Below the pieces are notes generated by a model. That model was not told the DNA's origin, did no database searches, and was given only the letters and a program-made list of their open reading frames with translations. Made by a program: the position numbers and the translations under genes. A stretch of 64,000 bases of DNA from Pseudomonadota bacterium (GTDB lineage: Bacteria > Pseudomonadota > Alphaproteobacteria > Azospirillales > Azospirillaceae), in assembly GCA_023423695.1 (NCBI GenBank), contig JAFAFA010000105.1, positions 62,001 through 126,000 on the forward strand, given 5' to 3'. This document shows, one piece after another, positions 16,595-25,521 of the stretch; the stretch's first letter is position 1, and every line of letters begins with the position of its first letter.

Positions 16595-17467
16595 ATGGGC
16601 GTTCGATTGGCGGGCGGAAAGGTCGCGGAGAAGGCCGGCGCTGTCATGCTGGCCACCCTGCTGGCCGTCATTCCGGGCATTGCGCTGCTGCTCGCAACGC
16701 CGACCGCCGGGCAGGCGCTCGAACGCGGTGCCGAGCCGGCCCCGGCTCCCTATACCGGGCTCGACCTGGTGACCGGCGGCGATTATGCGCCCTTCACGGG
16801 GGAGGAACTGCCGGGCGGCGGGCTGGTGACCGATCTGGCCCGCCGGGCCTTCGCGATGTCCGGCCGCCGTTACGACGTCCGGTTCATGCCGTGGAGGCGC
16901 GGATACGACGGGGTGGTCGCCGGCCGCTTCCTGGCCACCTTTCCTTATGTCCGCACGCCGGAACGCGAGCAGGAGGTGCTGTTCTCCGACCCGGTGATCG
17001 AGGTGCGGCAGTTCGTCTACATGTCGAACCGCACGGCGATGGCCTTTGACGGGCGGCTGGTGAGCGGCCCCCGCGGCCTGGAAGGGTTCCACGGCCGGAC
17101 CGTCTGCCAGCCGGTGGGCTATGCCCTGCCGCCGGAGCTGGAAGCGCTGGTCGGGCAGGGGCAGCTGGCGCGGCAGACCCCGTCCGACCTGGGGGCCTGT
17201 GTGCGCATGGTGGCGACCGGGCGGGCCGATGCCCTCGTCATCGACGAGTACAGCGCCGCCGCCGCCATCGCCCGATCCGGACTGGCGGACGACATCCGGG
17301 TTTCGGAACACCCCTATGCCGTCGTCACCTTCCATCTGGTGATCGGGCGCGCCACGCCGGGAGCCGAGACGACGCTCGCCGCCTTCAACGATGGGCTCAA
17401 GGCGTTGAAGGCGCAGGGAGTCTACCGCGAACTGCTGTCCGGACACACCGTTCCGCCATCCCCCTGA
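16595..17467 (+). CDS. Periplasmic solute-binding protein (SBP_bac_3 family)
   Basis: 290 residues. A signal peptide (residues about 13-41, ending AGQALERG) is followed by a family-3 extracellular solute-binding fold: LVTGGDYAPFTGEELPGGGL, then AFAMSGRRYDVRFMPWRRGYDGVVAGR, and the second lobe GRADALVIDEYSAAAAI. These proteins bind polar amino acids or related ligands for ABC importers. No permease or ATPase gene is adjacent, so it may be an orphan binder or a sensor partner. The ligand cannot be inferred. Confidence 0.8.
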   Translation: MGVRLAGGKVAEKAGAVMLATLLAVIPGIALLLATPTAGQALERGAEPAPAPYTGLDLVTGGDYAPFTGEELPGGGLVTDLARRAFAMSGRRYDVRFMPWRRGYDGVVAGRFLATFPYVRTPEREQEVLFSDPVIEVRQFVYMSNRTAMAFDGRLVSGPRGLEGFHGRTVCQPVGYALPPELEALVGQGQLARQTPSDLGACVRMVATGRADALVIDEYSAAAAIARSGLADDIRVSEHPYAVVTFHLVIGRATPGAETTLAAFNDGLKALKAQGVYRELLSGHTVPPSP

Positions 17468-17600
17468 GCCCGGGCGGCTTGCCGGCGCGGACGGGATGGG
17501 CGCGAAGCGGGCGGGGGTCTATGCCACGCTTTTCCGCGCCCAAGCCCCGCGTCGGCATGGACAGGACGGTGCTTCGTGCTATAAACGCGCGGTTTCGATC

Positions 17601-18071
17601 ATGGGAAAAGGGGCGCGGGCCGTGGCCATCGACGCGTCGATTCTGGTCCTCAACGGGCCGAACCTCAACATGCTGGGCGTGCGGGAGCCGCAAATCTACG
17701 GGTCGATGACCCTGGACGATCTGGAGGCCGCCTGCCACGAGCGTGCCGACCAGCTGGGTCTGACCGTGGATTTCCGGCAATCCAACCACGAAGGCGAACT
17801 GGTTTCGTGGATACAGCAGGCCCGCACGGAGAATGACGCCATCGTCATCAACGCCGGCGCCTACACCCACACCTCGGTTGCGATCATGGACAGTCTGATC
17901 CTGTCGGAACTGCCGGTGATCGAGGTTCATCTTTCGAACATCTTCAAGCGCGAGCCGGTCCGCCATCACTCCTACATCTCGCCGGTGGCGAGGGGGATGA
18001 TCTGCGGGTTCGGGCCGCACGGGTATCTTCTGGCGCTGGACGCCATCGCGAACATCATCGACCGCGATTAA
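17601..18071 (+). CDS. aroQ: 3-dehydroquinate dehydratase, type II
   Basis: 156 residues, the standard size. AroQ (EC 4.2.1.10) dehydrates 3-dehydroquinate to 3-dehydroshikimate in the shikimate pathway as a dodecamer. Signatures are VLNGPNLNMLG, the catalytic Tyr in PQIYG, the QSNHEGELV segment, INAGAYTHTS and EVHLSN with its catalytic His. The ATG at 17601 is chosen because the family begins about 10 residues before the GPNLN motif; the open frame extends upstream to 17496. It sits 22 bp upstream of accB, an order conserved in many proteobacteria. Confidence 0.95.
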   Translation: MGKGARAVAIDASILVLNGPNLNMLGVREPQIYGSMTLDDLEAACHERADQLGLTVDFRQSNHEGELVSWIQQARTENDAIVINAGAYTHTSVAIMDSLILSELPVIEVHLSNIFKREPVRHHSYISPVARGMICGFGPHGYLLALDAIANIIDRD

Positions 18072-18093
18072 GGAAACGGGAACGACTGACATC

Positions 18094-18543
18094 ATGGCGA
18101 GCTTCGACATCGACGGCGATCTGGTCCGCAAGCTGGCGGACCTCCTGCGTGAGACGGGCTTGAGCGAGATCGAGTTCGCCGAGGGCGAAAAGCGCATCCG
18201 CGTCACCCGCCCGACCGTCGCCCAGACGGTCGCCGTCCAGGCTGCCCCGGTCCTGGCGGCCGCCCCGGTCGCCGCCGCGGCTGCTCCGGCCTCCAAGCCG
18301 GTGAGCCATCCGGGTGCGGTGACCTCGCCGATGGTCGGCACCGCCTATCTGGCGGCCGAGCCGGGCGGCACGCCCTTCGTCCGTCCGGGCGACGTGGTCA
18401 AGGCCGGCCAGACCATCATGATCATCGAGGCGATGAAGGTCATGAACCCGATCAAGGCCCCGCGCGGTGGCACGGTCGCCGAGGTGCTGGTGTCCGACGC
18501 CCAGCCGGTCGAATTCGGCGAAGTTCTCCTCATCATCGAGTAA
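18094..18543 (+). CDS. accB: Biotin carboxyl carrier protein of acetyl-CoA carboxylase
   Basis: 149 residues. It carries biotin for acetyl-CoA carboxylase, the first step of fatty-acid synthesis. An N-terminal interaction region (residues 1-50) is joined by an Ala/Pro/Val linker (about 50-70) to the biotinyl domain (72-149), with the biotinylated Lys115 in EAMKVM. It lies in an operon with aroQ and accC. Confidence 0.96.
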   Translation: MASFDIDGDLVRKLADLLRETGLSEIEFAEGEKRIRVTRPTVAQTVAVQAAPVLAAAPVAAAAAPASKPVSHPGAVTSPMVGTAYLAAEPGGTPFVRPGDVVKAGQTIMIIEAMKVMNPIKAPRGGTVAEVLVSDAQPVEFGEVLLIIE

Positions 18544-18562
18544 GCGGGGCATTCCCTTGGCG

Positions 18563-19903
18563 ATGTTCGAAAAGGTCCTGATCGCGAACCGTGGTGAGAT
18601 CGCTCTGCGCATCCACCGCGCCTGCCGCGAGATGGGGATCCAGACCGTGGCGGTGCATTCCACCGCCGACGCCGACGCCATGCACGTCCGCCTCGCCGAC
18701 GAGAGCGTGTGCATCGGTCCGGCGTCTGCGCGCGAGAGCTACCTCAACATCCCGGCCATCCTGTCGGCGGCGTCGATCACCAATGTCGACGCCATCCATC
18801 CCGGCATCGGCTTCCTGTCCGAAAACGCCCAGTTCGCGGAGATGGTGGAGGAGCACGGCTTCACCTTCATCGGCCCGACGCCGGAGCATATCCGGGTCAT
18901 GGGCGACAAGGTCACCGCCAAGAAGACGGTGATGGAGCAGGGGCTGCCGGTTGTTCCCGGCTCCGACGGCCCGGTGACGACGCTGGAAGAGGCCGAGAAG
19001 GTCGCCCACGAGACCGGCTATCCGGTGCTGATCAAGGCGGCGGCCGGCGGTGGCGGCAAGGGTATGAAGGTCGCCCGCAACCCCGACCAGCTGAAGGAAG
19101 CCTATCAGCTGGCCCGTGGCGAGGCGCGCGCCGCCTTCGGCAACGACGAGGTCTATCTGGAGAAGTATCTCGGCCGGCCCCGGCACATCGAGATCCAGCT
19201 CCTGGGCGACACCCACGGCGCCTGCGTGCATTTCGGCGAGCGCGACTGCTCCGTCCAGCGCCGGCACCAGAAGGTGATCGAGGAAGCGCCGAGCCCGGCC
19301 CTGAACGCCGAGCAGCGCGAGTATATCGGCGCCCTGGCGGCCAAGACCGCGGCGGCCATCGGCTATCGCGGCGTCGGCACGATGGAGTTCCTGTTCGAGG
19401 ACGGGCAGTTCTATTTCATCGAAATGAACACCCGCCTGCAGGTGGAACACACCATCACCGAGATGATCACCGGCATCGATCTGGTCCGCGAGCAGATCCG
19501 CGTCGCCGCCGGTGCGCCGCTGGGCTACGGCCAGTCGGACATCCGCTTCGAAGGCCATGCCATCGAATGCCGCGTGAACGCCGAGAATCCGGAGACCTTC
19601 ATCCCGTCGCCGGGCAAGATCGACGGCTACCACGCGCCGGGCGGCCTGGGCGTGCGCGTCGATTCGGCGCTGTATGACGGCTACCGCGTGCCGCCGCATT
19701 ACGACAGCCTGATCGCCAAGCTGGTCGTTCACGGCACCACCCGCAACGAGTGCCTGATGCGCCTGCGCCGTTCGATCGAGGAGTATGTGATCGGCGGCAT
19801 TCAGACCACGCTGCCGCTGCATGACCGGATCATCGCCCAGCAGGCCTTCATCGACGGCAATTACGACATCCATTGGCTGGAACAGCTGATGGCGAAGTCC
19901 TGA
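18563..19903 (+). CDS. accC: Biotin carboxylase subunit of acetyl-CoA carboxylase
   Basis: 446 residues, the family size. AccC (EC 6.3.4.14) carboxylates the biotin on AccB using ATP and bicarbonate. Visible are the N-terminal MFEKVLIANRGEIALRI, the ATP-grasp glycine loop AAGGGGKGMKVA (about residues 160-171), the catalytic MNTRLQVEHTITEMITG and ECRVNAENP. The start at 18563 follows accB by 19 bp; a TTG two codons upstream is a less likely start. Confidence 0.97.
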   Translation: MFEKVLIANRGEIALRIHRACREMGIQTVAVHSTADADAMHVRLADESVCIGPASARESYLNIPAILSAASITNVDAIHPGIGFLSENAQFAEMVEEHGFTFIGPTPEHIRVMGDKVTAKKTVMEQGLPVVPGSDGPVTTLEEAEKVAHETGYPVLIKAAAGGGGKGMKVARNPDQLKEAYQLARGEARAAFGNDEVYLEKYLGRPRHIEIQLLGDTHGACVHFGERDCSVQRRHQKVIEEAPSPALNAEQREYIGALAAKTAAAIGYRGVGTMEFLFEDGQFYFIEMNTRLQVEHTITEMITGIDLVREQIRVAAGAPLGYGQSDIRFEGHAIECRVNAENPETFIPSPGKIDGYHAPGGLGVRVDSALYDGYRVPPHYDSLIAKLVVHGTTRNECLMRLRRSIEEYVIGGIQTTLPLHDRIIAQQAFIDGNYDIHWLEQLMAKS

Positions 19904-19961
19904 CCGGCTGTCGGTTCCGGCTGTATAGCGATAGACGCTGCGACACTGCGCCGCAGTCCTG

Positions 19962-19995
19962 AAGCCCCTCCCTCAAGTCGAGAGAGGGGCTTTTT
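19962..19995 (+). terminator. Rho-independent terminator after accC
   Basis: The stem aagcccctc / gaggggctt has a 13-base loop and is followed by T5, about 60 bp after the accC stop. It ends the aroQ-accB-accC operon. Confidence 0.8.
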
Positions 19996-20211
19996 CTTTA
20001 TAAGAACTTTCTTTTTAAAGAGATCCGCCACCCCTGCGGGTGGTTGATAGTTTGCATTTTAGGAATCTGGCCGGTCTCTCTCGTTTTTATTCGCAAAATG
20101 GGAGGCCGGCTGCATTTCCCGACGATTGCCGGTGCATGCCCGCCGCCTCCCGGCCCTTGGAGTTCATAGGGGTTTTCCCCGAAGGTCGTTTTCCGGTCCG
20201 GCCGTTGTGCA

Positions 20212-20227
20212 TGGCACGCCTCTTGCT
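20212..20227 (+). promoter_or_regulatory. Sigma-54 (RpoN) promoter, -24/-12 elements
   Basis: TGGCACG, 4 bases, TTGCT: identical to the core sigma-54 consensus with exact spacing, including the invariant GG (-24) and GC (-12). It lies about 154 bp upstream of the chemoreceptor start. I did not identify an enhancer-binding site. Confidence 0.7.
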
Positions 20228-20380
20228 CTTTTGATCTGGGTCAGTGCGCTCCGGCATCCACCCAGGGTAGATGAACAGGCTGCCCGCTCTCCGTGCCCAG
20301 CAATCGCCCGGTCCGGCGGTGTCGCGCTTTCCTGTTCGTGCCCCCCTGTCTCAAGCCCTTTGTTTGACGAGGCCCCGTCC

Positions 20381-22864
20381 ATGCGCGTGAACGAACCGAT
20401 CACCGACCGCGAAATCGTGATGGAGGACGGTGTCCTGCTGGTGTCGCGTACCGACACCGGCGGGCGCATCACCTTCGTCAACAAGGCCTTCGTCGACATC
20501 AGCGGCTATACGGAGGCCGAACTGATCGGCGCGCCGCACAACCTGATCCGCCACCCCCACATGCCGAAGGAAGCCTTCGCCGACCTGTGGGCGACGATCA
20601 AGGACGGGCGGCCGTGGGAAGGGCTGGTGAAGAACCGGACCAAGTCCGGCGACTTCTACTGGGTGCGTGCCAACGTCACGCCGGTGATCGAGGACGGCAA
20701 GGTGACCGGCTTCATCTCCATCCGCACCAAGCCCTCGCGCGAGCAGGTGGCGGCGACGGAGCGGCTCTATGCCGACATCCGCGGGGGCCGGGCGCGCCAT
20801 CTGACGGTGCGTGACGGGCAGGCGGTGGGCGGTGGCGCCGGTGCGGCGTTCCGGCGCTGGACGGCGAGCGTGACCGGCCGGCTGACCCTGATCTTCGCCT
20901 TCATGATCCTGGCGATGCTTGCGGTCGGCGGCGTCACCCTGCGCGGCATGTCCGACAGCAACGCCTCGCTGAAGAGGGTGTACGAGGACCGGACGGTGCC
21001 GGCGGTGCAGATCGGCGAGATTCTGGACCACATGCGCGACAATGTGCAGACGCTGCAGCGCCTGATCATCGACACCCGCGACGGCACCGACGCCAAGGTG
21101 GTCGCGGGGCGCGAGGCGCGGATCACCGGCAACGTCGCCACCATCGACCGGCTATGGGCGGATTATCTCACCACCTATCTGACGCCGGAGGAGGCGGCGC
21201 TGGCGGAACGATTCGCCAAGCAGCGCGCCGCCTTCCTGAACGAAGGCATGAAGCCGGCGGTGGAACTGGCGCGCCAGGGCGATTCGCTGCGGCTGGAGGT
21301 TCTGGTCCGCGACCGGGTCGAGCCGCTGTTCCAGGCCGCCTTCCAGACCAACAAGGAATTGCTGCAACTGCAGTTGTCCGTCGCGAAGGCGGAGTATGAA
21401 GGCGCGCTGGAGGATTTCCGGTGGCATCTGGTGTTCGCCTTGGCCGCCGGGATGGGCGTGCTGCTGGCGGCGACGCTCTGCGGGTTCCTGCTGCTGCGCA
21501 CGGTGCGCGGGCCGCTGGCCGCCTTCTCGTCCGATTTCGAAGCCATCGCCCGCAACGACCAAGCCCACATCATCGACCTGCCGGCGGCGACCGAATTCCA
21601 TCACATCGCCGGCCAACTGCGCGGGCTGAAGGCCCGACTCTGCTACGCCGTGCAGGAGCGCGTCGAGCGCGCCCGGCAGGCGGACGAGGAGCGGCGCCGC
21701 GCGCTGGAGACCATGGCCTCGACCGTGGAGCGCGAAGCCGGCCGCGCGGTGGAGGAGGTGGCCCAGCGCACCGGCGCGATGGCCGACGACGCCCAGGGCA
21801 TGTCCGGCTCGGCCGAGCGGGTCAGCATCAATGCGCAGACGGTGGCTTCGGCCGCCGGTCAGGCGCTCGCAAACGCCCAGACGGTGGCGGCCGCCAGCGA
21901 GCAGCTGGCCGCATCGATTCGCGAGATCTCCTCCCAGGTCGCTCATTCCAGCGCCGTGACCCGCCGCGCGGTGGAGAGCGGCCATCACACCCAGGCCACC
22001 ATCCGCTCCCTGTCAGAGACGGTGGCGAAGGTGGGCGAGGTGGTGAACCTGATCCAGTCGATCGCCGGCCAGACCAACCTGCTTGCGCTGAACGCCACCA
22101 TCGAGGCGGCGCGGGCGGGAGAAGCCGGGAAGGGCTTCGCCGTCGTGGCGCAGGAGGTGAAGAACCTCGCCAACCAGACGGCGACCTCGACCGAGGAGAT
22201 CACCCGGCAGATCACCGCCATCCAGGCCGTGACCGACGAGGCCGTGAAGGCGGTGGAGGAGATCGGCCACACCATCGCCGAGATCGATCATATCTCCGGG
22301 TCCATCGCCGCCGCGATGGAGGAGCAGTCGGCCGCCACCCAGGAAATCAGCCGCAACGTGGTGGAGACATCGACCGCCGCGCAGGAGGTGTCGTTCCGCA
22401 TCGCCGCGGTGTCCGAGGAAGCCGACCGCACCGGCGAACAGGCCACCCACGTCAAGAACGGTTCCGGCGACGTCGCCCGCTCCATCGAGGCCCTGCGGCA
22501 GGTCCTGGTGCGCATCGTCCGCACCTCCACCGGCGACGCCGACCGTCGGCGCAAGCCACGCTATCAGGTGGAGGAGACGGGGACGCTGCTGATCGGCGGC
22601 GACCGTCTGGCGGTGACCGTCCGCAACCTGTCCATCGGCGGTGCCATGATCGATCCGGTGACCGCGACCGACGGCCGTTCCCTCGCCGGCGCCATCGGCC
22701 ATCTGCGTCTCGACCGCTACGGGGCGGAGGCGGCGGTCGTGGTCAAGGCGGTGGAGCACAACCGCATCCATCTGGCCTTCGAGGCGGATGGCATGTCGCG
22801 GGACTTCAGCCGTGCGGTTGAAATCGTCACCAAGGATCGCGCACCCGTCGATGTGGCTGCCTGA
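20381..22864 (+). CDS. Methyl-accepting chemotaxis protein with N-terminal PAS and C-terminal PilZ domain
   Basis: 827 residues. The PAS domain (residues about 20-125, with ITFVNKAFVDISGYTEAEL and the Aer-like LIRHPHMPKEAFADLW) is cytoplasmic. TM1 (about 167-188) and TM2 (about 347-370) flank a helical-bundle sensor region. HAMP follows, then the signalling domain with the hairpin tip QTNLLALNATIEAARAGEAG near residue 563. Residues about 720-815 are a PilZ domain with RRRKPRYQV and NLSIGGA, the two c-di-GMP-binding motifs. It therefore probably couples redox or energy taxis to c-di-GMP. The PAS is Aer-like; a PilZ-tailed receptor (Tlp1) is known in Azospirillum. The start at 20381 begins just before the PAS. 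A sigma-54 promoter lies upstream. Confidence 0.92.
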   Translation: MRVNEPITDREIVMEDGVLLVSRTDTGGRITFVNKAFVDISGYTEAELIGAPHNLIRHPHMPKEAFADLWATIKDGRPWEGLVKNRTKSGDFYWVRANVTPVIEDGKVTGFISIRTKPSREQVAATERLYADIRGGRARHLTVRDGQAVGGGAGAAFRRWTASVTGRLTLIFAFMILAMLAVGGVTLRGMSDSNASLKRVYEDRTVPAVQIGEILDHMRDNVQTLQRLIIDTRDGTDAKVVAGREARITGNVATIDRLWADYLTTYLTPEEAALAERFAKQRAAFLNEGMKPAVELARQGDSLRLEVLVRDRVEPLFQAAFQTNKELLQLQLSVAKAEYEGALEDFRWHLVFALAAGMGVLLAATLCGFLLLRTVRGPLAAFSSDFEAIARNDQAHIIDLPAATEFHHIAGQLRGLKARLCYAVQERVERARQADEERRRALETMASTVEREAGRAVEEVAQRTGAMADDAQGMSGSAERVSINAQTVASAAGQALANAQTVAAASEQLAASIREISSQVAHSSAVTRRAVESGHHTQATIRSLSETVAKVGEVVNLIQSIAGQTNLLALNATIEAARAGEAGKGFAVVAQEVKNLANQTATSTEEITRQITAIQAVTDEAVKAVEEIGHTIAEIDHISGSIAAAMEEQSAATQEISRNVVETSTAAQEVSFRIAAVSEEADRTGEQATHVKNGSGDVARSIEALRQVLVRIVRTSTGDADRRRKPRYQVEETGTLLIGGDRLAVTVRNLSIGGAMIDPVTATDGRSLAGAIGHLRLDRYGAEAAVVVKAVEHNRIHLAFEADGMSRDFSRAVEIVTKDRAPVDVAA

Positions 22865-23064
22865 AATAATCAGCGGAACCCCATCATTCGGCATTGTTGA
22901 TAGTTAAGCATCTTCTTCTTTCTGTTGATTGAAGACTGTGACCCTGTGACAATTTCTCAAGGGATTGCTTTGGGGTCGAAAGTGTATGATTGCCGTGCTG
23001 CCGCGAGATGCGCGTTCGTCCGCAACTCCTTGCAGGTGAATGGAAACGAGGTCCGACCGCAACC

Positions 23065-25521
23065 ATGGTCGAAGCAACCACGCTCGAAGCAACCACACTG
23101 CGCCCCCTCCCGGACGCCGGCGCGACAGCCGGCATCGTGGTGTCGAAGCTCCGCACCCGCCTGAAATGGCGTCGCGGCAGGTTGGCCACGGCGGTGCCGC
23201 GCCTGCATCTGGCGGCCGACGCCGCCAGCGACGGGATCTGGGACTGGGATCTCGCGACCGACGCGGTTTGGTACAGCCCGGGCTGGCAGACGATGCTGGG
23301 CTTCTCGCCGGGCGAGGTGCCGCCGCATTTCGATTTTTGGTGCTCCCGCGTCCATCCCGAAGACCTGCCGCTGGCCCGGGCGGCGCTGCGGGCGCATTTA
23401 TCCGGCGAGCGGACTTTCTACGAGTGCGAGCACCGTGTACGCGCCAAATCGGGGGACTGGCTGTGGATCCTCGACCGCGGCCAGGTGGTGTCCTGGGATG
23501 CGGAAGGCCGGCCGCGCCGCATGATCGGGACGCATGTCGACGTCACCGCACGAAAGCGGGTGGAGGAGGAGCTTGCCGAAAGCCGGCTGCAACTGGACGC
23601 CATCCTCGACAATGCTCCGGTCGGTGTGCTGCTGGTCGACGGAGACCGGGTCATTCGCCGGGTGAACAAGGCGGCGGCCGCCACCTTCCGATACCGGATG
23701 GAGGACATCGTCGGCTGCAGCTCCCGCATCATCCACGCCGACGACCGGGTGTTCGAGGATGTGGGGCTGCGCGCCTATCCCCGGATGCGGTCGGGCGGCC
23801 AGTTCGACGAGGAGGTGGCGATGCGCCGGGCCGACGGCACCGTCATCCGCTGCCGCCTGATCGGCCGTCCGGTGAAGGCGGGTGACCCGGCACGCGGTTT
23901 CGTCTGGGTGGTGGAGGACGTCACGGTGCGCTGGCGCGCCGAACAGGCGCTGAACGATCGCGCCGGATTCCAGCGCGTGCTGCTGGACACGGTGCCGGTG
24001 CCGATCTTCGTCCAGGACGTCATGGGCCATTACGTGGACGCCAACGACGCTTTCGAACGCTGGATGGGCATCGACCGGCAGGCCCTGTTCGGCCGCACCG
24101 TCTTCGACCTCGCCCCGCCGCACGTCGCCGAGGCCGACGAGGCGGTCGACAAGGCGCTGCTGGCCGACCAGAAGCCGCAGAGCTACGAAACCCAATTGCG
24201 CGGTGCCGACGGAACGCTGCGCGACGTGCTGTTCTCCAAGGCGGTCTATTGTCGTACCGGCGGCAAGCCGGCCGGCATCGTCGGCGCGGTGATGGACATC
24301 AGCGAGCGCAAGCATGCCGAGCAGGCACTCCAGGAGCGGCAGCAGCTGTTCGAGCAGATCTTCGTCGCCAGCTGCGCGGTGAAGCTGCTGATCGACCCGG
24401 CGGACGGGAGGATCGTCGATGCCAATCCGGCGGCGGCGGAGTTCTATGGCCATCCGCTCGACCGGCTGCGCAGCATGCACATCCAGGATGTCACCGTGGC
24501 GCCGCACGCGGAGGTGGGGCAGGAGCTTCGTCAGGCCCGCAACGCCGAACGCAAGCATTTCCAGTTCCGCCATCGGCTGGCCTCCGGCGACGTCCGCGAC
24601 GTCGAGGTCTATATCAGCAACATCGTCGTCCATGGCCGCACGCTGCTGATGTCGCTGATCCACGACATCACCGAACGCTGCATCGCGGAGGAGGCCCTGC
24701 GCGGCAAGACCCGCGAGCTGGAGAGGTCCAATGCCGAACTGGAGGCCTTCGCCTATGTCGCCTCCCATGACCTGCGCCAGCCGCTGCGCGTCATCACCAG
24801 CTACCTGACCCTGCTGGAGCGGGGCTTGGGGAGGTCGCTGGACGAGGAAGGCCGGGAGTGCATCGACTTCGCCCGCGACGGCGCCCAGCGCATGGACCGG
24901 CTGATCGTCGACCTGCTCGAGTACTCGCGGGTCGGTCGCAAGGCCAAGCCCTTCCGGCCGGTGCCGCTGGACGAACCGTTGCGGCTGGCGCTGCTGAACC
25001 TGGAGGTCGCGGTCCAGGATGCCGGGGCCACGGTCACGGTTGTCGGGTCCGATGGCGCCGGGCTTCCGGCGGTGGCCGGTGACGATAACGAGTTGATGCG
25101 GCTGTTCCAGAACCTGATCGGCAATGCGGTGAAGTACCGCGCGCCCGGCCGCCCGCCGGTGGTGCGGGTCGCCGTGGCTCTGGACCGGGCTTCGGGCCGG
25201 CAGGGCGGTGCGCCGCTGGTGCGCATCGACATCCGCGACAACGGCATCGGCATCGCCGCGGAGGACCGCGACCGTGTCTTTGGCATCTTCCAGCGGCTGC
25301 ACCGCCGTGACGAGTATGAGGGTACCGGCGTCGGGCTGGCCGTCTGCAAGAAGGTGGTCGAGCATCATGGCGGCCGGCTGTGGGTGGAAGGCCCGCCGGA
25401 CGACGACCTGCGCGACGCGGACGGGCGCCCCTGCGGCAGCCTGTTCCGCATGGTCCTGCCGGCCCTGGAATCTTCGGCAGCCACGGCGGACGCGGACGGG
25501 GAGGTACGGGACCGGCGATGA
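23065..25521 (+). CDS. Multi-PAS sensor histidine kinase
   Basis: 818 residues, no membrane segment. Four PAS/PAC domains (about 45-170, 180-290, 300-415, 425-535) precede HisKA with the phosphorylated His in FAYVASHDLRQPLRVITSY (about residue 568) and HATPase (about 650-800, with DNGIGIAAEDRDRVF and GTGVGLAVCKKVVEHHGG). This dimerisation box is of the bacteriophytochrome-like subtype, which often pairs with Rcp1-like single-domain regulators such as the gene two positions downstream. The PAS cofactors are unknown. Start codons at 22990, 23011 and 23065 are all possible; 23065 is preferred for the weak Shine-Dalgarno cgagg. The stop overlaps the next gene (ATGA). Confidence 0.87.
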   Translation: MVEATTLEATTLRPLPDAGATAGIVVSKLRTRLKWRRGRLATAVPRLHLAADAASDGIWDWDLATDAVWYSPGWQTMLGFSPGEVPPHFDFWCSRVHPEDLPLARAALRAHLSGERTFYECEHRVRAKSGDWLWILDRGQVVSWDAEGRPRRMIGTHVDVTARKRVEEELAESRLQLDAILDNAPVGVLLVDGDRVIRRVNKAAAATFRYRMEDIVGCSSRIIHADDRVFEDVGLRAYPRMRSGGQFDEEVAMRRADGTVIRCRLIGRPVKAGDPARGFVWVVEDVTVRWRAEQALNDRAGFQRVLLDTVPVPIFVQDVMGHYVDANDAFERWMGIDRQALFGRTVFDLAPPHVAEADEAVDKALLADQKPQSYETQLRGADGTLRDVLFSKAVYCRTGGKPAGIVGAVMDISERKHAEQALQERQQLFEQIFVASCAVKLLIDPADGRIVDANPAAAEFYGHPLDRLRSMHIQDVTVAPHAEVGQELRQARNAERKHFQFRHRLASGDVRDVEVYISNIVVHGRTLLMSLIHDITERCIAEEALRGKTRELERSNAELEAFAYVASHDLRQPLRVITSYLTLLERGLGRSLDEEGRECIDFARDGAQRMDRLIVDLLEYSRVGRKAKPFRPVPLDEPLRLALLNLEVAVQDAGATVTVVGSDGAGLPAVAGDDNELMRLFQNLIGNAVKYRAPGRPPVVRVAVALDRASGRQGGAPLVRIDIRDNGIGIAAEDRDRVFGIFQRLHRRDEYEGTGVGLAVCKKVVEHHGGRLWVEGPPDDDLRDADGRPCGSLFRMVLPALESSAATADADGEVRDRR

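Larger units (their letters stand above)
19904..20380. other. Intergenic region with terminator and chemoreceptor promoter
   Basis: About 477 bp. It holds the accC terminator (19962-19995), an AT-rich stretch (19991-20100) and the sigma-54 promoter at 20212-20227. No gene is supported; the frame open from 20126 is an extension of the chemoreceptor without protein character. Confidence 0.65.

Noticed and set aside
20126..20380. N-terminal extension of the chemoreceptor
   Set aside because: The extension runs through the sigma-54 promoter and has no domain, while the PAS begins just after the ATG at 20381.
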